Counted from the first letter of the stretch, positions 44,251-53,319 are shown. The stretch is 64,000 nucleotides of DNA from Limisphaerales bacterium (GCA_009773355.1 WRPG01000016.1:1-64000), one strand, 5' to 3'. Numbers and translations are program-made. Notes: generated from the sequence alone by a model not told the origin.

Positions 44251-45444
44251 ATGGCGAGCAATCAGGCCATAGCAATCAATCCGTCGCTTCTCGCGTGGGC
44301 ACGCGCGGAAAGCGGCTATGCATTGGACCGGATCGCCAAACGCCTGAATGTAAAACAAGAACGGGTGGAGGCGTGGGAAAAGGGTGAACGCCAGCCAACA
44401 CTCAGGCAGGTCGAGAACCTCGCGCGCTTTTTTCATCGTCCGTTGAGCGTTTTCTTCATGCCGCGACCGCCTCAGTTACCGCCCTTGGCGACGGAGTATC
44501 GGCGCCTGCCTGATGTTGAGCCGGGACATGAATCACCCGAGCTGAGGCTGGCTTTGCGGCAGATGATCGCACGGCGCGAGAACGCGCTTAACTTGATGGG
44601 AGAGTTGGGCGAGAGGGCTCCGGAGTTTTCCTTGCGCGCTCACTTGCGGGACTCGCCGATCAAGGTCGGCCAGCGCTTGCGGCTTGCGATGAGTGTGGAT
44701 GCGGCAGCCCAACTCAACTGGGCCAACGAATGGGAAGCGTGGCGCTCATGGCGGGCGGCGGTCGAACAGTTGGGTGTGCTGGTATTTCAGTTCCCAAAAG
44801 TGTCGCTGGTTGAAGTGCGGGGTTTGGCGCTACTGCGCACACCGATGCCGGTGGCCGCAGTCAATGGAAAGGAGATACCTGAAGCCAAGGCGTTCACGCT
44901 GTGTCACGAGGTTGTTCATCTCATGCTGGCAGCGGAAAACGAGGAAGCGTCCGCAGCTCGTGAGCGGCGCGGGGGAAATGAATGGCTGGAAGTGGAGCGC
45001 TTTGCCGAAGTGGCTGCGAGTCACGCGCTTGTCCCAGAGGACGCGTTGCGCGGCGTGATTGGCCAACTCGGGTTGCATCGGGCGGAATGGGGCATCGAGA
45101 ATGTTCGCCGCGTGGCGAAAAAATTCCGGCTGACACCGCTCGCGACTGCGACGCGACTGCGGGAGTCAGGCTTCATGACTTGGGCGCAATACAATCAATG
45201 GCGTGCGCTATGGCAGGCTTATGTCGCCGCGCTGCCGCCGCGCAAGAGCGGCTTTGCCACGCCGATGGAGAAAGCGGTGAATCGAGCGGGAAGGCCATTC
45301 GCACAATTGGTGCTCGAAGCGTTGTCCGCAAACCGAATCACATCAGTGGATGCGGCGCGGTATCTCGATTTGAAGTTCGAGCACTTTGACAAATTGCGGG
45401 CACACCTGACAACTGGGCCTGGGGATACGTCAGCCGATGAGTAA
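44251..45444 (+). CDS. XRE-family regulator with ImmA/IrrE metallopeptidase domain
   Basis: The 397-residue protein starts with a helix-turn-helix of XRE type (LLAWARAESGYALDRIAKRLNVKQERVEAWEKGERQPTLRQVENLA). A middle linker and the ImmA/IrrE zinc peptidase motif HEVVH (His219, Glu220, His223) follow. ImmA-type proteins cleave or neutralise repressors and toxins. It overlaps the DUF4411 gene by eight bases, a recurrent toxin-antitoxin-like arrangement in which this protein would be the antitoxin. GC content is lower than in flanking genes, suggesting transfer. Confidence 0.9.
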   Translation: MASNQAIAINPSLLAWARAESGYALDRIAKRLNVKQERVEAWEKGERQPTLRQVENLARFFHRPLSVFFMPRPPQLPPLATEYRRLPDVEPGHESPELRLALRQMIARRENALNLMGELGERAPEFSLRAHLRDSPIKVGQRLRLAMSVDAAAQLNWANEWEAWRSWRAAVEQLGVLVFQFPKVSLVEVRGLALLRTPMPVAAVNGKEIPEAKAFTLCHEVVHLMLAAENEEASAARERRGGNEWLEVERFAEVAASHALVPEDALRGVIGQLGLHRAEWGIENVRRVAKKFRLTPLATATRLRESGFMTWAQYNQWRALWQAYVAALPPRKSGFATPMEKAVNRAGRPFAQLVLEALSANRITSVDAARYLDLKFEHFDKLRAHLTTGPGDTSADE

Positions 45445-45931
45445 TCCCACAGCCCTGTCAGTTTATTCGGTGGATTCAAGTTCCTTAATGGATTGGCAAG
45501 GGCGGTATTTCCCTACCGACGTTTTTACTGGACTGGTGGACCGCGTCGAAGAGTTGGTTGCCGCCGGGAGGTTTATTGCGCCAGCTTTGGTGAAGGAAGA
45601 AATCGGTGCGGTCGGAACGGTGGGCTTGATTACGTGGACAGAGAGTCACACCGGGATTTTTGTTCCAACCGCTGAAGTGCTCGCCGAAGCTCAGGCGATT
45701 CAAAATCAATTCGCCGGCTTGCGAGACCCCAAGTCTGAATACGAAGAGGCGGATGCTTACATCATCGCATTGGCGAAAATGCGCGGCGGGATTGTGGTGA
45801 CTCAGGAAACCCCGGCAGCGGAGAAACGCAATCCAAAGCGCACACACTTCATTCCCGACGTTTGCCGCGAGTTAGGCATTTCTTGCATCAGTCTTCTCGG
45901 TTTGATGCGCCGCGAGGGATGGAAGTTTTGA
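45437..45931 (+). CDS. DUF4411 protein, candidate PIN-like toxin
   Basis: This 164-residue protein carries YSVDSSSLMDWQGRYFPTDVF near the start. This is the DUF4411 signature, with the first acidic residue of a PIN-like active site. FAGLRDPKSEYEEADAYIIALAKMRGGIVVTQE is the later acidic cluster, and RTHFIPDVCRELGISCISLLGLMRREGWKF closes the family pattern. PIN-like proteins are usually ribonucleases. Partner: the preceding XRE-ImmA protein. The toxin role is inferred from family and context. Confidence 0.82.
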   Translation: MSNPTALSVYSVDSSSLMDWQGRYFPTDVFTGLVDRVEELVAAGRFIAPALVKEEIGAVGTVGLITWTESHTGIFVPTAEVLAEAQAIQNQFAGLRDPKSEYEEADAYIIALAKMRGGIVVTQETPAAEKRNPKRTHFIPDVCRELGISCISLLGLMRREGWKF

Positions 45932-46059
45932 TGCTTCACTGCTCATGGGCAATCCAACCGCACTCGTCCAACACCTTGGAATTGCTGTAACACTCTGCAC
46001 GGTGACGGCCAATCGCGAATAGAGGGATGCAGAATGAAGAAGGTGGAAGTTCAAACCCC

Positions 46060-47058
46060 ATGAGCGACCAGAACCAGTTCCTCCTCTACACCGCGCCAGA
46101 CGGGGCGGTGAAGGTGGACGTATTCTTCAAGAGCGAGACGGTCTGGCTGACGCAGAAGGCGCTGGCGGCGTTGTTCGGGGTGAGGGTGCCGGCCATCAAC
46201 AAGCACCTGAAGAACATTTTCGAGTCGGGCGAGTTGGTGGAGGCTTCAGTTGTTTCCATTTTGGAAACAACTGCCGCCGACGCCAAAAACTACCAGACCC
46301 GCTACTACAATCTCGATGCCATCATCGCCGTGGGCTACCGGGTGAACAGCTACCAGGCCACGCAGTTCCGCATCTGGGCCACGAAGACGCTGCGGGAGTT
46401 CATCATCAAGGGCTTCGTGCTGGACGACGAACGGTTGAAGCGCGGCAAGCAGGTCTTCGGCAAGGATTACTTCGATGAACTGCTGGAGCGCATCCGGGAA
46501 ATCCGGGCGAGCGAGCGGCGCTTTTACCAGAAAATCACGGACATCTACGCCCTTTCACTGGATTACAGCGCGGACGCGCCGCTGACGAAAGAGTTCTTCG
46601 CCACGGTGCAGAACAAGCTGCATTGGGCGATCACGGGGCAGACGGCGGCGGAGCTGATCTACACCGCCGCCGATGCGACGAGGATTTACATGGGCCTCAC
46701 GACTTGGAAGCACGCGCCGGGCGGGAAGATTTTGAAGTCCGACGTGACGGTGGCGAAGAACTACCTGAGCGAGGCGCATGTGAAGGAGTTGAACCGCATC
46801 GTTTCCGCCTACCTCGACCTGGCGGAAAACCGGGCCGAGCGCGGCATCCCGATGAAGATGACGGACTGGGTCATGTTCCTGCACAGCTTTCTGGAGTTGT
46901 CGAACTACCCGATTCTCCAGGACAAGGGCAAGGTGAGCGCGCTGGAGGCGAAGCTCAAGGCCGAGGGGGAATTCGAGGTTTACCGCCAACGGCAGGACGC
47001 GGACTACATCTCGGACTTCGACCGGGAAATCAAACGCATCGAGGGCAAGAAGCCATGA
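46060..47058 (+). CDS. RhuM-family protein, copy 1
   Basis: This 332-residue protein (from ATG at 46060; an in-frame ATG at 46027 is also possible) has a winged-helix-like N terminus (ETVWLTQKALAALFGVRVPAINKHLKNIF). The family core follows (YYNLDAIIAVGYRVNSYQATQFRIWATKTLREFIIKGFVLDDERL), then a helical C-terminal part. RhuM proteins occur in pathogenicity islands and next to restriction-modification genes; their biochemical role is unknown. It overlaps copy 2 by ATGA. A near-perfect palindrome lies at codons for VVSILETT. Confidence 0.87.
   Translation: MSDQNQFLLYTAPDGAVKVDVFFKSETVWLTQKALAALFGVRVPAINKHLKNIFESGELVEASVVSILETTAADAKNYQTRYYNLDAIIAVGYRVNSYQATQFRIWATKTLREFIIKGFVLDDERLKRGKQVFGKDYFDELLERIREIRASERRFYQKITDIYALSLDYSADAPLTKEFFATVQNKLHWAITGQTAAELIYTAADATRIYMGLTTWKHAPGGKILKSDVTVAKNYLSEAHVKELNRIVSAYLDLAENRAERGIPMKMTDWVMFLHSFLELSNYPILQDKGKVSALEAKLKAEGEFEVYRQRQDADYISDFDREIKRIEGKKP
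46248..46272. repeat. Palindrome inside RhuM gene copy 1
   Basis: AGTTGTTTCC pairs with GGAAACAACT around ATTTT (10-bp stem, extendable to 11). It sits at the same codon position as the palindrome of copy 2 at 47267-47291, whose stem differs by paired substitutions. Confidence 0.9.
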
Positions 47059-48089
47059 GCGGCCTGATTCCATCCGCGCCCGCACCCGGCGGCGAATTCC
47101 TCTTTTACCAGACGGATGATGGTCGCACGCGGCTGCAAGTCCGGTTGGAAGCAGAAACGGTCTGGCTGTCGCTTAACCAGATGGCGGAGTTGTTCCAGCG
47201 GGACAAGTCGGTCATCTCGCGGCATATCAGTAACGTGTTCGACGAGGGGGAGTTGGTTCGGGAACGAGTTGTTGCAAATCATGCAACAACTGCCGCCGAC
47301 GGGAAGACCTACCAAGTCGAGTTCTTCAACCTCGATGTCATCATCTCGGTGGGCTACCGGGTGAAATCGCAGCGCGGCACGCAGTTCCGGATCTGGGCCA
47401 CGCAACGGTTGCGGGAATACATCGTGAAGGGCTTCGCGATGGATGATGAGCGATTGAAGCAGCGCGGCGGCGGGAATTATTTCGAGGAACTGCTGGCGCG
47501 CATCCGCGACATCCGGTCGTCGGAGAAGGAGTTTTGGCGCAAGGTGCTGGAGATTTACGCGACGAGCATTGATTACGACCCAAGCGCGGAGGCGTCGCGG
47601 CAGTTCTTCGCGACGGTGCAGAACAAGATGCACTGGGCGGCGCACGGCCAGACGGCGGCGGAGGTCATCCATGCGCGGGTGGACGCCGCGAAGCCGCAGG
47701 CGGGGATGACGAACTGGGTGGGCGCGAAACCGAGCAAGGCGGAAGCGGTCATCGCCAAGAATTACCTGTCGCCGGAGGAACTCAACGTGCTGAACCGCAT
47801 CGTGGTGGCGTATCTGGAACTGGCGGAGGTGCAGGCGCTCAACCGGAAACCAATGTATATGCGGGACTGGATTGCGAAGCTGGATGACTTCCTGCGCCTG
47901 AGCGGGCGGGACATTCTGAAGCACGCGGGAAAGATTTCGCACGAGCAGGCGGTGATGAAGGCGGAACTGGAGTTCGAGAAGTTTCACCAAGCGCAACTCG
48001 CCGAGCCGTCGCAGGTGGAGAAGGATTTTGAGGCGGTGGTGAAGGAGTTGAAGAAACTGCCCGCGCCCAGCCGGAAGAAGAAGTCGTGA
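47055..48089 (+). CDS. RhuM-family protein, copy 2
   Basis: The 344-residue paralogue starts MSGLIPSAPAPGGEFLFYQTDD. It keeps the winged-helix region (ETVWLSLNQMAELFQRDKSVISRHISNVF) and the core FFNLDVIISVGYRVKSQRGTQFRIWATQRLREYIVKGFAMDDERL. The start lies within the end of copy 1 (ATGA), so both are made from one transcript. The two proteins share the fold but differ clearly in sequence, so the duplication is old or they were acquired as a pair. Confidence 0.87.
   Translation: MSGLIPSAPAPGGEFLFYQTDDGRTRLQVRLEAETVWLSLNQMAELFQRDKSVISRHISNVFDEGELVRERVVANHATTAADGKTYQVEFFNLDVIISVGYRVKSQRGTQFRIWATQRLREYIVKGFAMDDERLKQRGGGNYFEELLARIRDIRSSEKEFWRKVLEIYATSIDYDPSAEASRQFFATVQNKMHWAAHGQTAAEVIHARVDAAKPQAGMTNWVGAKPSKAEAVIAKNYLSPEELNVLNRIVVAYLELAEVQALNRKPMYMRDWIAKLDDFLRLSGRDILKHAGKISHEQAVMKAELEFEKFHQAQLAEPSQVEKDFEAVVKELKKLPAPSRKKKS
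47267..47291. repeat. Palindrome inside RhuM gene copy 2
   Basis: AGTTGTTGCA pairs with TGCAACAACT around AATCA. Compared with copy 1, TCC/GGA changes to GCA/TGC on both sides of the stem, so complementarity is kept while the amino acids change (VVSILETT against VVANHATT). Confidence 0.9.
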
Positions 48090-48204
48090 GCAATCGTCGG
48101 TATCCGCTCACTTCGGCAGCCACTTCTCCCATTCGCTGTTCGGGCCGAGCGGCAGGAAGAGTTCAGACTTCATTCTCCCCCGCCGCTCCCGCATTCTCCC
48201 GCCC

Positions 48205-48972
48205 GTGACCGCCGAACAAGCCGCCACCCTCCTCGACGCCTTCCGCGCCGGACGCGCCAGCCGCGATGACGTGCTGCGCGCCTTTCAGGCCGCGCCCATC
48301 GCGGACCTCGGCTTCGCGCAGGTGGACACGCACCGCGCACTGCGCAAGGGCTTTCCCGAGGTCATCTTCGGCTCGGGCAAGACGCCGGCGCAGGTTGCTG
48401 CCATCGCGGGCAAGCTTGTCGAGCGCGAGCAGAACGTCCTCGTCACGCGCCTCGAGCCGGAGGCCGCGCGACTGCTCAAGCGCAGGTTCAAGCGCGCCGT
48501 CTGGCACGAGGCCGCGCGCGCCGTGACCATCGAGAAGAGGCCCTTGCCCAAGCGCCCCGGCTTCATCGCCGTGCTCTGCGCCGGCACGAGCGATTTGCCC
48601 GTGGCCGAGGAAGCCGCCGTCACCGCCGAGGTGATGGGCAACAGCGTCGAGCGCATCGCCGATGTGGGTGTGGCCGGGCTGCACCGGTTGCTGGCAAAGC
48701 TGGAAATCCTCCAGCGCGCGAACGTGCTCGTGGTCTGCGCCGGGATGGAGGGCGCGCTGCCCAGTGTGGTCGCCGGCCTCGTCTCGAAGCCTGTCATCGC
48801 CGTGCCCACGAGCATCGGCTACGGCGCGGCCTTCGGCGGGGTGGCGGCACTACTGGGAATGCTCACGAGCTGCGGCAGCGGCGTGACGGTGGTCAACATA
48901 GACAACGGCTTCGGTGCTGGATACGCGGCGAGCCTGATCAACGCGCTGGCGAACCAAGGTGGCGCCGATTGA
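48205..48972 (+). CDS. larB: LarB, nickel-pincer cofactor biosynthesis carboxylase/hydrolase
   Basis: This 255-residue protein has an N-terminal helical part (DLGFAQVDTHRALRKGFPEVIFGSGKTPAQV) and a C-terminal AIR-carboxylase-like domain (AVLCAGTSDLPVAEEAAVTAEVMGN, VCAGMEGALPSVVAGLVSKPVIAVPTSIGYGAAFGGVAALLGML, SGVTVVNIDNGFGAGYAAS). This is the LarB pattern. LarB carboxylates nicotinic acid adenine dinucleotide in nickel-pincer cofactor synthesis. larC and larE are not in the window. Confidence 0.92.
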   Translation: MTAEQAATLLDAFRAGRASRDDVLRAFQAAPIADLGFAQVDTHRALRKGFPEVIFGSGKTPAQVAAIAGKLVEREQNVLVTRLEPEAARLLKRRFKRAVWHEAARAVTIEKRPLPKRPGFIAVLCAGTSDLPVAEEAAVTAEVMGNSVERIADVGVAGLHRLLAKLEILQRANVLVVCAGMEGALPSVVAGLVSKPVIAVPTSIGYGAAFGGVAALLGMLTSCGSGVTVVNIDNGFGAGYAASLINALANQGGAD

Positions 48973-48978
48973 CCCGCC

Positions 48979-49183
48979 GCGTCTTGGACTGCGGCGGCAA
49001 GCGAAGCGCGACGCCGCTTTCAATTCCCGCGGAGCGGTCGTGAAGCGGACACTCCTGTCCGCCATGCTCATCACCCAAACTCCCTGAACTTGGGGACAAG
49101 AGTGTCTCCCTCACTCCAGTTCCGCTTCGCGGGACACCAAAGCGCCGTCGCCGCTGCGCTCTGCCGGCGCACTCCAAGACGCC
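48979..49183. repeat. Large nested palindrome after larB
   Basis: The outer left arm begins GCGTCTTGGACTGCGGCGGC and the outer right arm ends GGCGCACTCCAAGACGC, its near reverse complement over about 43 bases. The inside has a second pair, GGACACTCCTGTCC and GGGACAAGAGTGTC. It begins six bases after the larB stop. Confidence 0.88.
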
Positions 49184-49226
49184 ACGGTGGTGAATTCACC
49201 CTCCCCCCTCGCGTCATTCCTTCCGC

Positions 49227-50561
49227 ATGTTCACTCGGCTGTTTGTCAGTGTGCTGGCGCTCGCCGCTTCATCCGCCCTTCACGGTGCGGAGACGGACAC
49301 GCACGCCGCCGCCGCGATGACCATTCTCCGCGCGCATTGCTTCAGTTGCCACAACGTCGAGAAGAAGCGCGGCCAACTCGACCTGACTTCACGCGAGGCG
49401 GCCATCAAGGGCGGCGAAACCGGCCCCGCGCTCAAGCCCGGCAAGTCCTCCGACAGCCCGCTCGTGAAGCAGCTCCTTCCCGGCTCCGACCCGCACATGC
49501 CGCCGAAGAAGCAGCTCCCGGACAAGCTCATCGCCACGTTGCGCGGCTGGGTGGACGCCGGCGCGCCGTGGGACGCGGGCGTGCTCAAGCTCCTCACGCG
49601 CGAGACGAAGTCCGACGAACTCAAGGCGCTCCCCGCGAGCTACACGCCCGTGCTCGCGGTCTCACTCGCGCCGGACGGCAAGCGCCTCGCCAGCGCACGC
49701 GGCAACCAGCTCCTCATTCACACGCTCGGCTCGACGAACCGCACGCTCACCGCCACGCTCACCGGCGCGCGCGACGCCATCCAATCCATCGCGTGGAGCG
49801 CGGACGGACGCTGGCTGGCGGCGGGTGAGTTCCGCCGCGTGCTGCTCTTCGATGCGAAGACGCTCCAGCCCTTCGGCACGCTCGACAAGCCGCTCGCGGG
49901 CCGGGCCACCGCCGTCGCGTTCACGCCGGACGGCAGCACGCTCGCGGTCGCGGACAGTCCGGGCGGCGCGGCGGGGCAGGTTCACTTGTGGAAGATGGGC
50001 GATGAGAAACCGTTCGCCTCGTGGACCGCGCACAACGACAGCATCCTCGACCTGAAAATCAGCGCGAGCGGCAAGCTGCTTGCCACCGGCAGCGCGGACA
50101 AGCTCGCGCGCGTGTGGAACCTCGCCACGCAGAAGGAGGTCGCCAAGCTCGAAGGCCACACGAGCTACGTGCAGGCCGTCGCGTTCGGGAAGGACGATGC
50201 CGTCCTCGCCACCGGCGGCGCGGACAAGGAAATCAAGATTTGGGACATCGCCAGTTCCGGGCGCGAAGGCGCCTTCTCGAACCGCAGCGCCGCCGTGACC
50301 GCGCTGCACTGGACCACCGGCGGCACCAACCTGCTGGTCGTTGCCGAGGATGGCAGCGCCTCGACGATCACCGACCTCAAGCGCCACAGCGGCGAGCAAA
50401 GCAGCTCGCCGGGCACCGAGCGCAAGCTCTCCGCCATTGGCGAAGTGCTCTACGCCGTGACGGCCACGCCGGACGCAAAGACCGTCTTCGCCGGCTGCCA
50501 CGACGGCAGCGTGTATGTGTGGGAGGGCGGCAAGACGGCGACGAAGCTGGAGGCGAAATGA
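49227..50561 (+). CDS. Secreted PSCyt1 plus WD40-repeat protein
   Basis: The 444-residue product has a signal peptide and a planctomycete-type cytochrome domain with CFSCH (Cys38, Cys41, His42) and the MPP motif (DPHMPPKKQL). It then has a WD40 propeller of about seven blades (VLAVSLAPDGKRLASARG, QSIAWSADGRWLAAGEF, TAVAFTPDGSTLAVADS, ILDLKISASGKLLATGSADKLARVW, VQAVAFGKDDAVLATGGADKEIKIW). Such proteins accompany DUF1549/DUF1553 genes, and one follows here. Binding partner unknown. Confidence 0.92.
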   Translation: MFTRLFVSVLALAASSALHGAETDTHAAAAMTILRAHCFSCHNVEKKRGQLDLTSREAAIKGGETGPALKPGKSSDSPLVKQLLPGSDPHMPPKKQLPDKLIATLRGWVDAGAPWDAGVLKLLTRETKSDELKALPASYTPVLAVSLAPDGKRLASARGNQLLIHTLGSTNRTLTATLTGARDAIQSIAWSADGRWLAAGEFRRVLLFDAKTLQPFGTLDKPLAGRATAVAFTPDGSTLAVADSPGGAAGQVHLWKMGDEKPFASWTAHNDSILDLKISASGKLLATGSADKLARVWNLATQKEVAKLEGHTSYVQAVAFGKDDAVLATGGADKEIKIWDIASSGREGAFSNRSAAVTALHWTTGGTNLLVVAEDGSASTITDLKRHSGEQSSSPGTERKLSAIGEVLYAVTATPDAKTVFAGCHDGSVYVWEGGKTATKLEAK

Positions 50562-50571
50562 GTTTGTTCAG

Positions 50572-50770
50572 CCACAAAGAGGCGCAAAGAGGCGCAAAGC
50601 AGTTGACCACCAGCCGCGCGGCGAGGGGCGGCGCGCATGTGGAGTGCGGCGACTTGTCGCTGTCTTGCGCAAGGACGCGCTTGGTTGCCGACGAGCCGCT
50701 GCGCTGCGGCTCTGCTTGGCGGACAAGTCCGCCAAGCCGTAGAAGCGGTGACAAGTCACCGCACTCCAAA
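50572..50770. repeat. Nested palindrome between the WD40 and DUF1549 genes
   Basis: It opens with direct 10-bp repeats (AAAGAGGCGC). An inverted pair follows: GGAGTGCGGCGACTTGTCGC (50641-50660) and GGTGACAAGTCACCGCACTC (50747-50766). Each arm contains its own hairpin, GCGAC-TT-GTCGC against GTGAC-AA-GTCAC, differing by a paired C-G to T-A change. Confidence 0.88.
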
Positions 50771-50797
50771 GCGCGGGTCGTCACACTTCATCGGTCT

Positions 50798-53218
50798 TTG
50801 ATAATCCTGCTTGCGCTGTTCTCCGCCTGCACGCCGCCGCAGAAGTCCGCTTCGCCGTCCGCACCGCAGCCCTTGCGCGCGATCGCTTCGCTCGCGGTTT
50901 TCCCGGCGGAGCTGCCCTTGCTCGCCGGCTCCGCGCCGCATCGCATCGCGGTCACGGCCACGGACAAGAACGGCTTCGAGCTGCCCGCGCCCGCGAAGCT
51001 CGCGTCCGACAACCCCGCTGTCGCCACCGTCAGCGCGGACGGCAAGGTGCGTCCGCTGACTGCCGGCTCTGCGACCATCACCGCGAAGTTCGCCGGCACT
51101 GGCCCTCAACTCAGCTTCGTCAACGACGTGCTGCCCATCCTCAGCAAGGCCGGCTGCAACCTCGGCTCCTGCCACGCGAAGTCCGACGGCCAGAACGGCT
51201 TCAAGCTCACCATCTTCGCCTACGACCCGCGCGCCGACTATCTGGAGATCGTGAAGGACGCGCGCGGCCGCCGCGTGTTCCCGGCGTTTCCCGAGGAGAG
51301 CCTGCTGCTCACCAAGGCCACGCTCGCCGTGCCACACGACGGCGGGCTGCGCCTCGAACGCGACTCGGAGGATTACCAGGCGCTCGTGAAATGGATCGCG
51401 CAGGGCATGCCTTACTCGCGGACCAACGAGCCGTCGCTCACGGGCATCGAGGTCTTCCCGAAGGAGCGCCGCTACCGTCGCGAGGCGCGGCAGCCGCTGC
51501 TCGTGCAGGCCCGTTACTCGGACGGCGCGGTGCGCGACGTGACCGAGCTGGCGGAATACATGTCGAACGAAAAGTCCCTCGTCACCGTGGACGACGAGGG
51601 CGTGGTGAACGTGGGCAAGTTCAGCGGCGAAGGCGCGGTGGTCGCGCGCTTCCTCGGCAGCGTGGCCGTGAGCACGGTCATGGTGCCCAGCGACCGCGTG
51701 CTGCCGGCGGAGCAGTTCGCCTCGCTGCCGGTCCACAACGACATTGACCGGCTGGTTTATCAGCGGCTCCAGAAACTCGGGCACCTGCCCTCTGAAGGCT
51801 GCACGGACGCGGAGTTCCTGCGCCGCGCGTCGCTCGACACCATCGGCACGCTGCCGACGGCGGAGGAGACGATGGCGTTTCTTGAAGACAAATCGCCGGA
51901 CAAGCGCGCCAAGCTCATTGACCGCCTGCTCGACCATCCCGTATGGGCGGACCACTGGGCCGTGAAATGGGGCGACCTTGTGCGCGGCAACCCGTCGCGC
52001 GTCGGCGTGAAACCGGTCTTCCTGATGGACCAGTGGCTGCGTGACTCGTTCCGGCAGAACAAGCCTTACGACCAGTTCGTGCGCGAGCTGCTCACCGCGC
52101 AGGGCAGCACGCACAAGCTCGGCCCGCCCGCGCTCTTCCGCGACAAGCGCACGCCGGAGGACGCGAGCGGCTTCGTGAGCCAGGTCTTCCTCGGTGTCCG
52201 CCTCGACTGCGCGCGCTGCCACCACCACCCGAGCGAGAAGTGGGACCAGAAGGATTATTACCAGTTCGCCGCGTTCTTCAGCGGCACGCGGCGCAAGGGC
52301 CAGGGCATCTCGGCCCCGATCAGTGGCGAGCCGGAATACATCTGGGCCACCAGCAGCGTCGCGATGAAGCACCCCGTCACGGGCGAGGACTTGAAGCCCC
52401 GCGCGCCCGGCGGACCCGAGGCCGTCATCGCGCCCGACCGCGACCCGCGCGCGGCGCTGGTGGACTGGATGGTGCAGCCGGAGAACCCGCTCTTCGCGCG
52501 CGCCGCCGTGAACCGCGTCTGGTCGCAGTTCTTCGGACGCGGCATCGTGGACCCGGTGGACGACTTCCGCGCCTCGAACCCGCCGAGCAACGAACCGCTC
52601 CTCGACTGGCTGGCGAAGGACTTTGTCGCGCACCAGTTCGACCTCAAGCACCTGATGCGGACCATCCTCCGCTCGCACACCTACCAGCTCAGTTCCGCCG
52701 CGAACGAGACCAACGCCGGCGACACGCGCAACTACTCCCGCAGCTACCGCCGCCGCCTGCCCGCCGAGGTGCTGCTCGACGCCGTGACGCAGGTGACCGG
52801 CACCAGCGAGAGCTTCACCGGCCTGCCGGACGGCGCGCGCGCGCTGCAAACGTGGAACCACAAGCTGAACAGCGATTTCATGGACGCCTTTGGCCGGCCG
52901 AACAGCAGCGCCGAGTGCCCGTGCGACCGCGACGCCAAGCCCAGCATGGTGCAGGCGCTCCACATGATGAACTCGACGAAGCTGAACACGAAGGTCACCG
53001 CCAGCGAGGGCCGCGCCCGCCTGCTCGCCGCCAGCAAGGCGACCGGGGAGCAAATCGTGACCGACCTCTACCTCAGCGCCTTCAACCGCAAGCCCACGGC
53101 CGAGGAACTCGCGCTCGCCTTGAAAGCCTTCACCGCGAAGGACGCCACCCGCCAGTCCGCGACCGAGGACATCCTCTGGGCGCTGCTGAACTCGGCGGAG
53201 TTCGTGTTCAACCACTGA
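50798..53218 (+). CDS. Big_2-like/DUF1549/DUF1553 protein, copy 2
   Basis: The protein contains a lipobox-like stretch (LLALFSAC), a bacterial Ig-like region (TDKNGFELPAPAKLASDNPAVATVSADGKVRPLTAGSATITAKF), a planctomycete-type cytochrome part with CNLGSCHAKSDGQNGF, DUF1549 and DUF1553 domains. The DUF1549 heme/metal motif is DCARCHHHPSEKWDQ and the DUF1553 domain ends SAEFVFNH. The start is unresolved: no ATG lies between the palindrome end and the lipobox, so TTG at 50798 is a guess with a very short signal. Loss of the original start through the upstream element is possible. Confidence 0.85.
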   Translation: MIILLALFSACTPPQKSASPSAPQPLRAIASLAVFPAELPLLAGSAPHRIAVTATDKNGFELPAPAKLASDNPAVATVSADGKVRPLTAGSATITAKFAGTGPQLSFVNDVLPILSKAGCNLGSCHAKSDGQNGFKLTIFAYDPRADYLEIVKDARGRRVFPAFPEESLLLTKATLAVPHDGGLRLERDSEDYQALVKWIAQGMPYSRTNEPSLTGIEVFPKERRYRREARQPLLVQARYSDGAVRDVTELAEYMSNEKSLVTVDDEGVVNVGKFSGEGAVVARFLGSVAVSTVMVPSDRVLPAEQFASLPVHNDIDRLVYQRLQKLGHLPSEGCTDAEFLRRASLDTIGTLPTAEETMAFLEDKSPDKRAKLIDRLLDHPVWADHWAVKWGDLVRGNPSRVGVKPVFLMDQWLRDSFRQNKPYDQFVRELLTAQGSTHKLGPPALFRDKRTPEDASGFVSQVFLGVRLDCARCHHHPSEKWDQKDYYQFAAFFSGTRRKGQGISAPISGEPEYIWATSSVAMKHPVTGEDLKPRAPGGPEAVIAPDRDPRAALVDWMVQPENPLFARAAVNRVWSQFFGRGIVDPVDDFRASNPPSNEPLLDWLAKDFVAHQFDLKHLMRTILRSHTYQLSSAANETNAGDTRNYSRSYRRRLPAEVLLDAVTQVTGTSESFTGLPDGARALQTWNHKLNSDFMDAFGRPNSSAECPCDRDAKPSMVQALHMMNSTKLNTKVTASEGRARLLAASKATGEQIVTDLYLSAFNRKPTAEELALALKAFTAKDATRQSATEDILWALLNSAEFVFNH

Positions 53219-53225
53219 GCGCGCC

Positions 53226-53243
53226 GCCCTGCGCCGGCAGGGC
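53226..53243 (+). terminator. Hairpin after the DUF1549/DUF1553 gene
   Basis: GCCCTGC pairs with GCAGGGC around GCCG, eight bases after the stop codon. It lacks a T-run, so termination here may be Rho-dependent or weak. Confidence 0.4.
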
Positions 53244-53319
53244 AAGGATCGCCCTTTGGCGGCGAGCGTTCCCCGTGCTTGCCATCTGTCCCGCTGCCGG
53301 AAATCCTTCCGTCATTCCG

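Noticed and set aside
48108-48173. A 21-codon minus-strand frame (MKSELFLPLGPNSEWEKWLPK) between RhuM and larB, resembling a truncated gene start
   Set aside because: Too short to support. It may be a relic of a restriction-modification gene next to RhuM, but no second motif confirms this.
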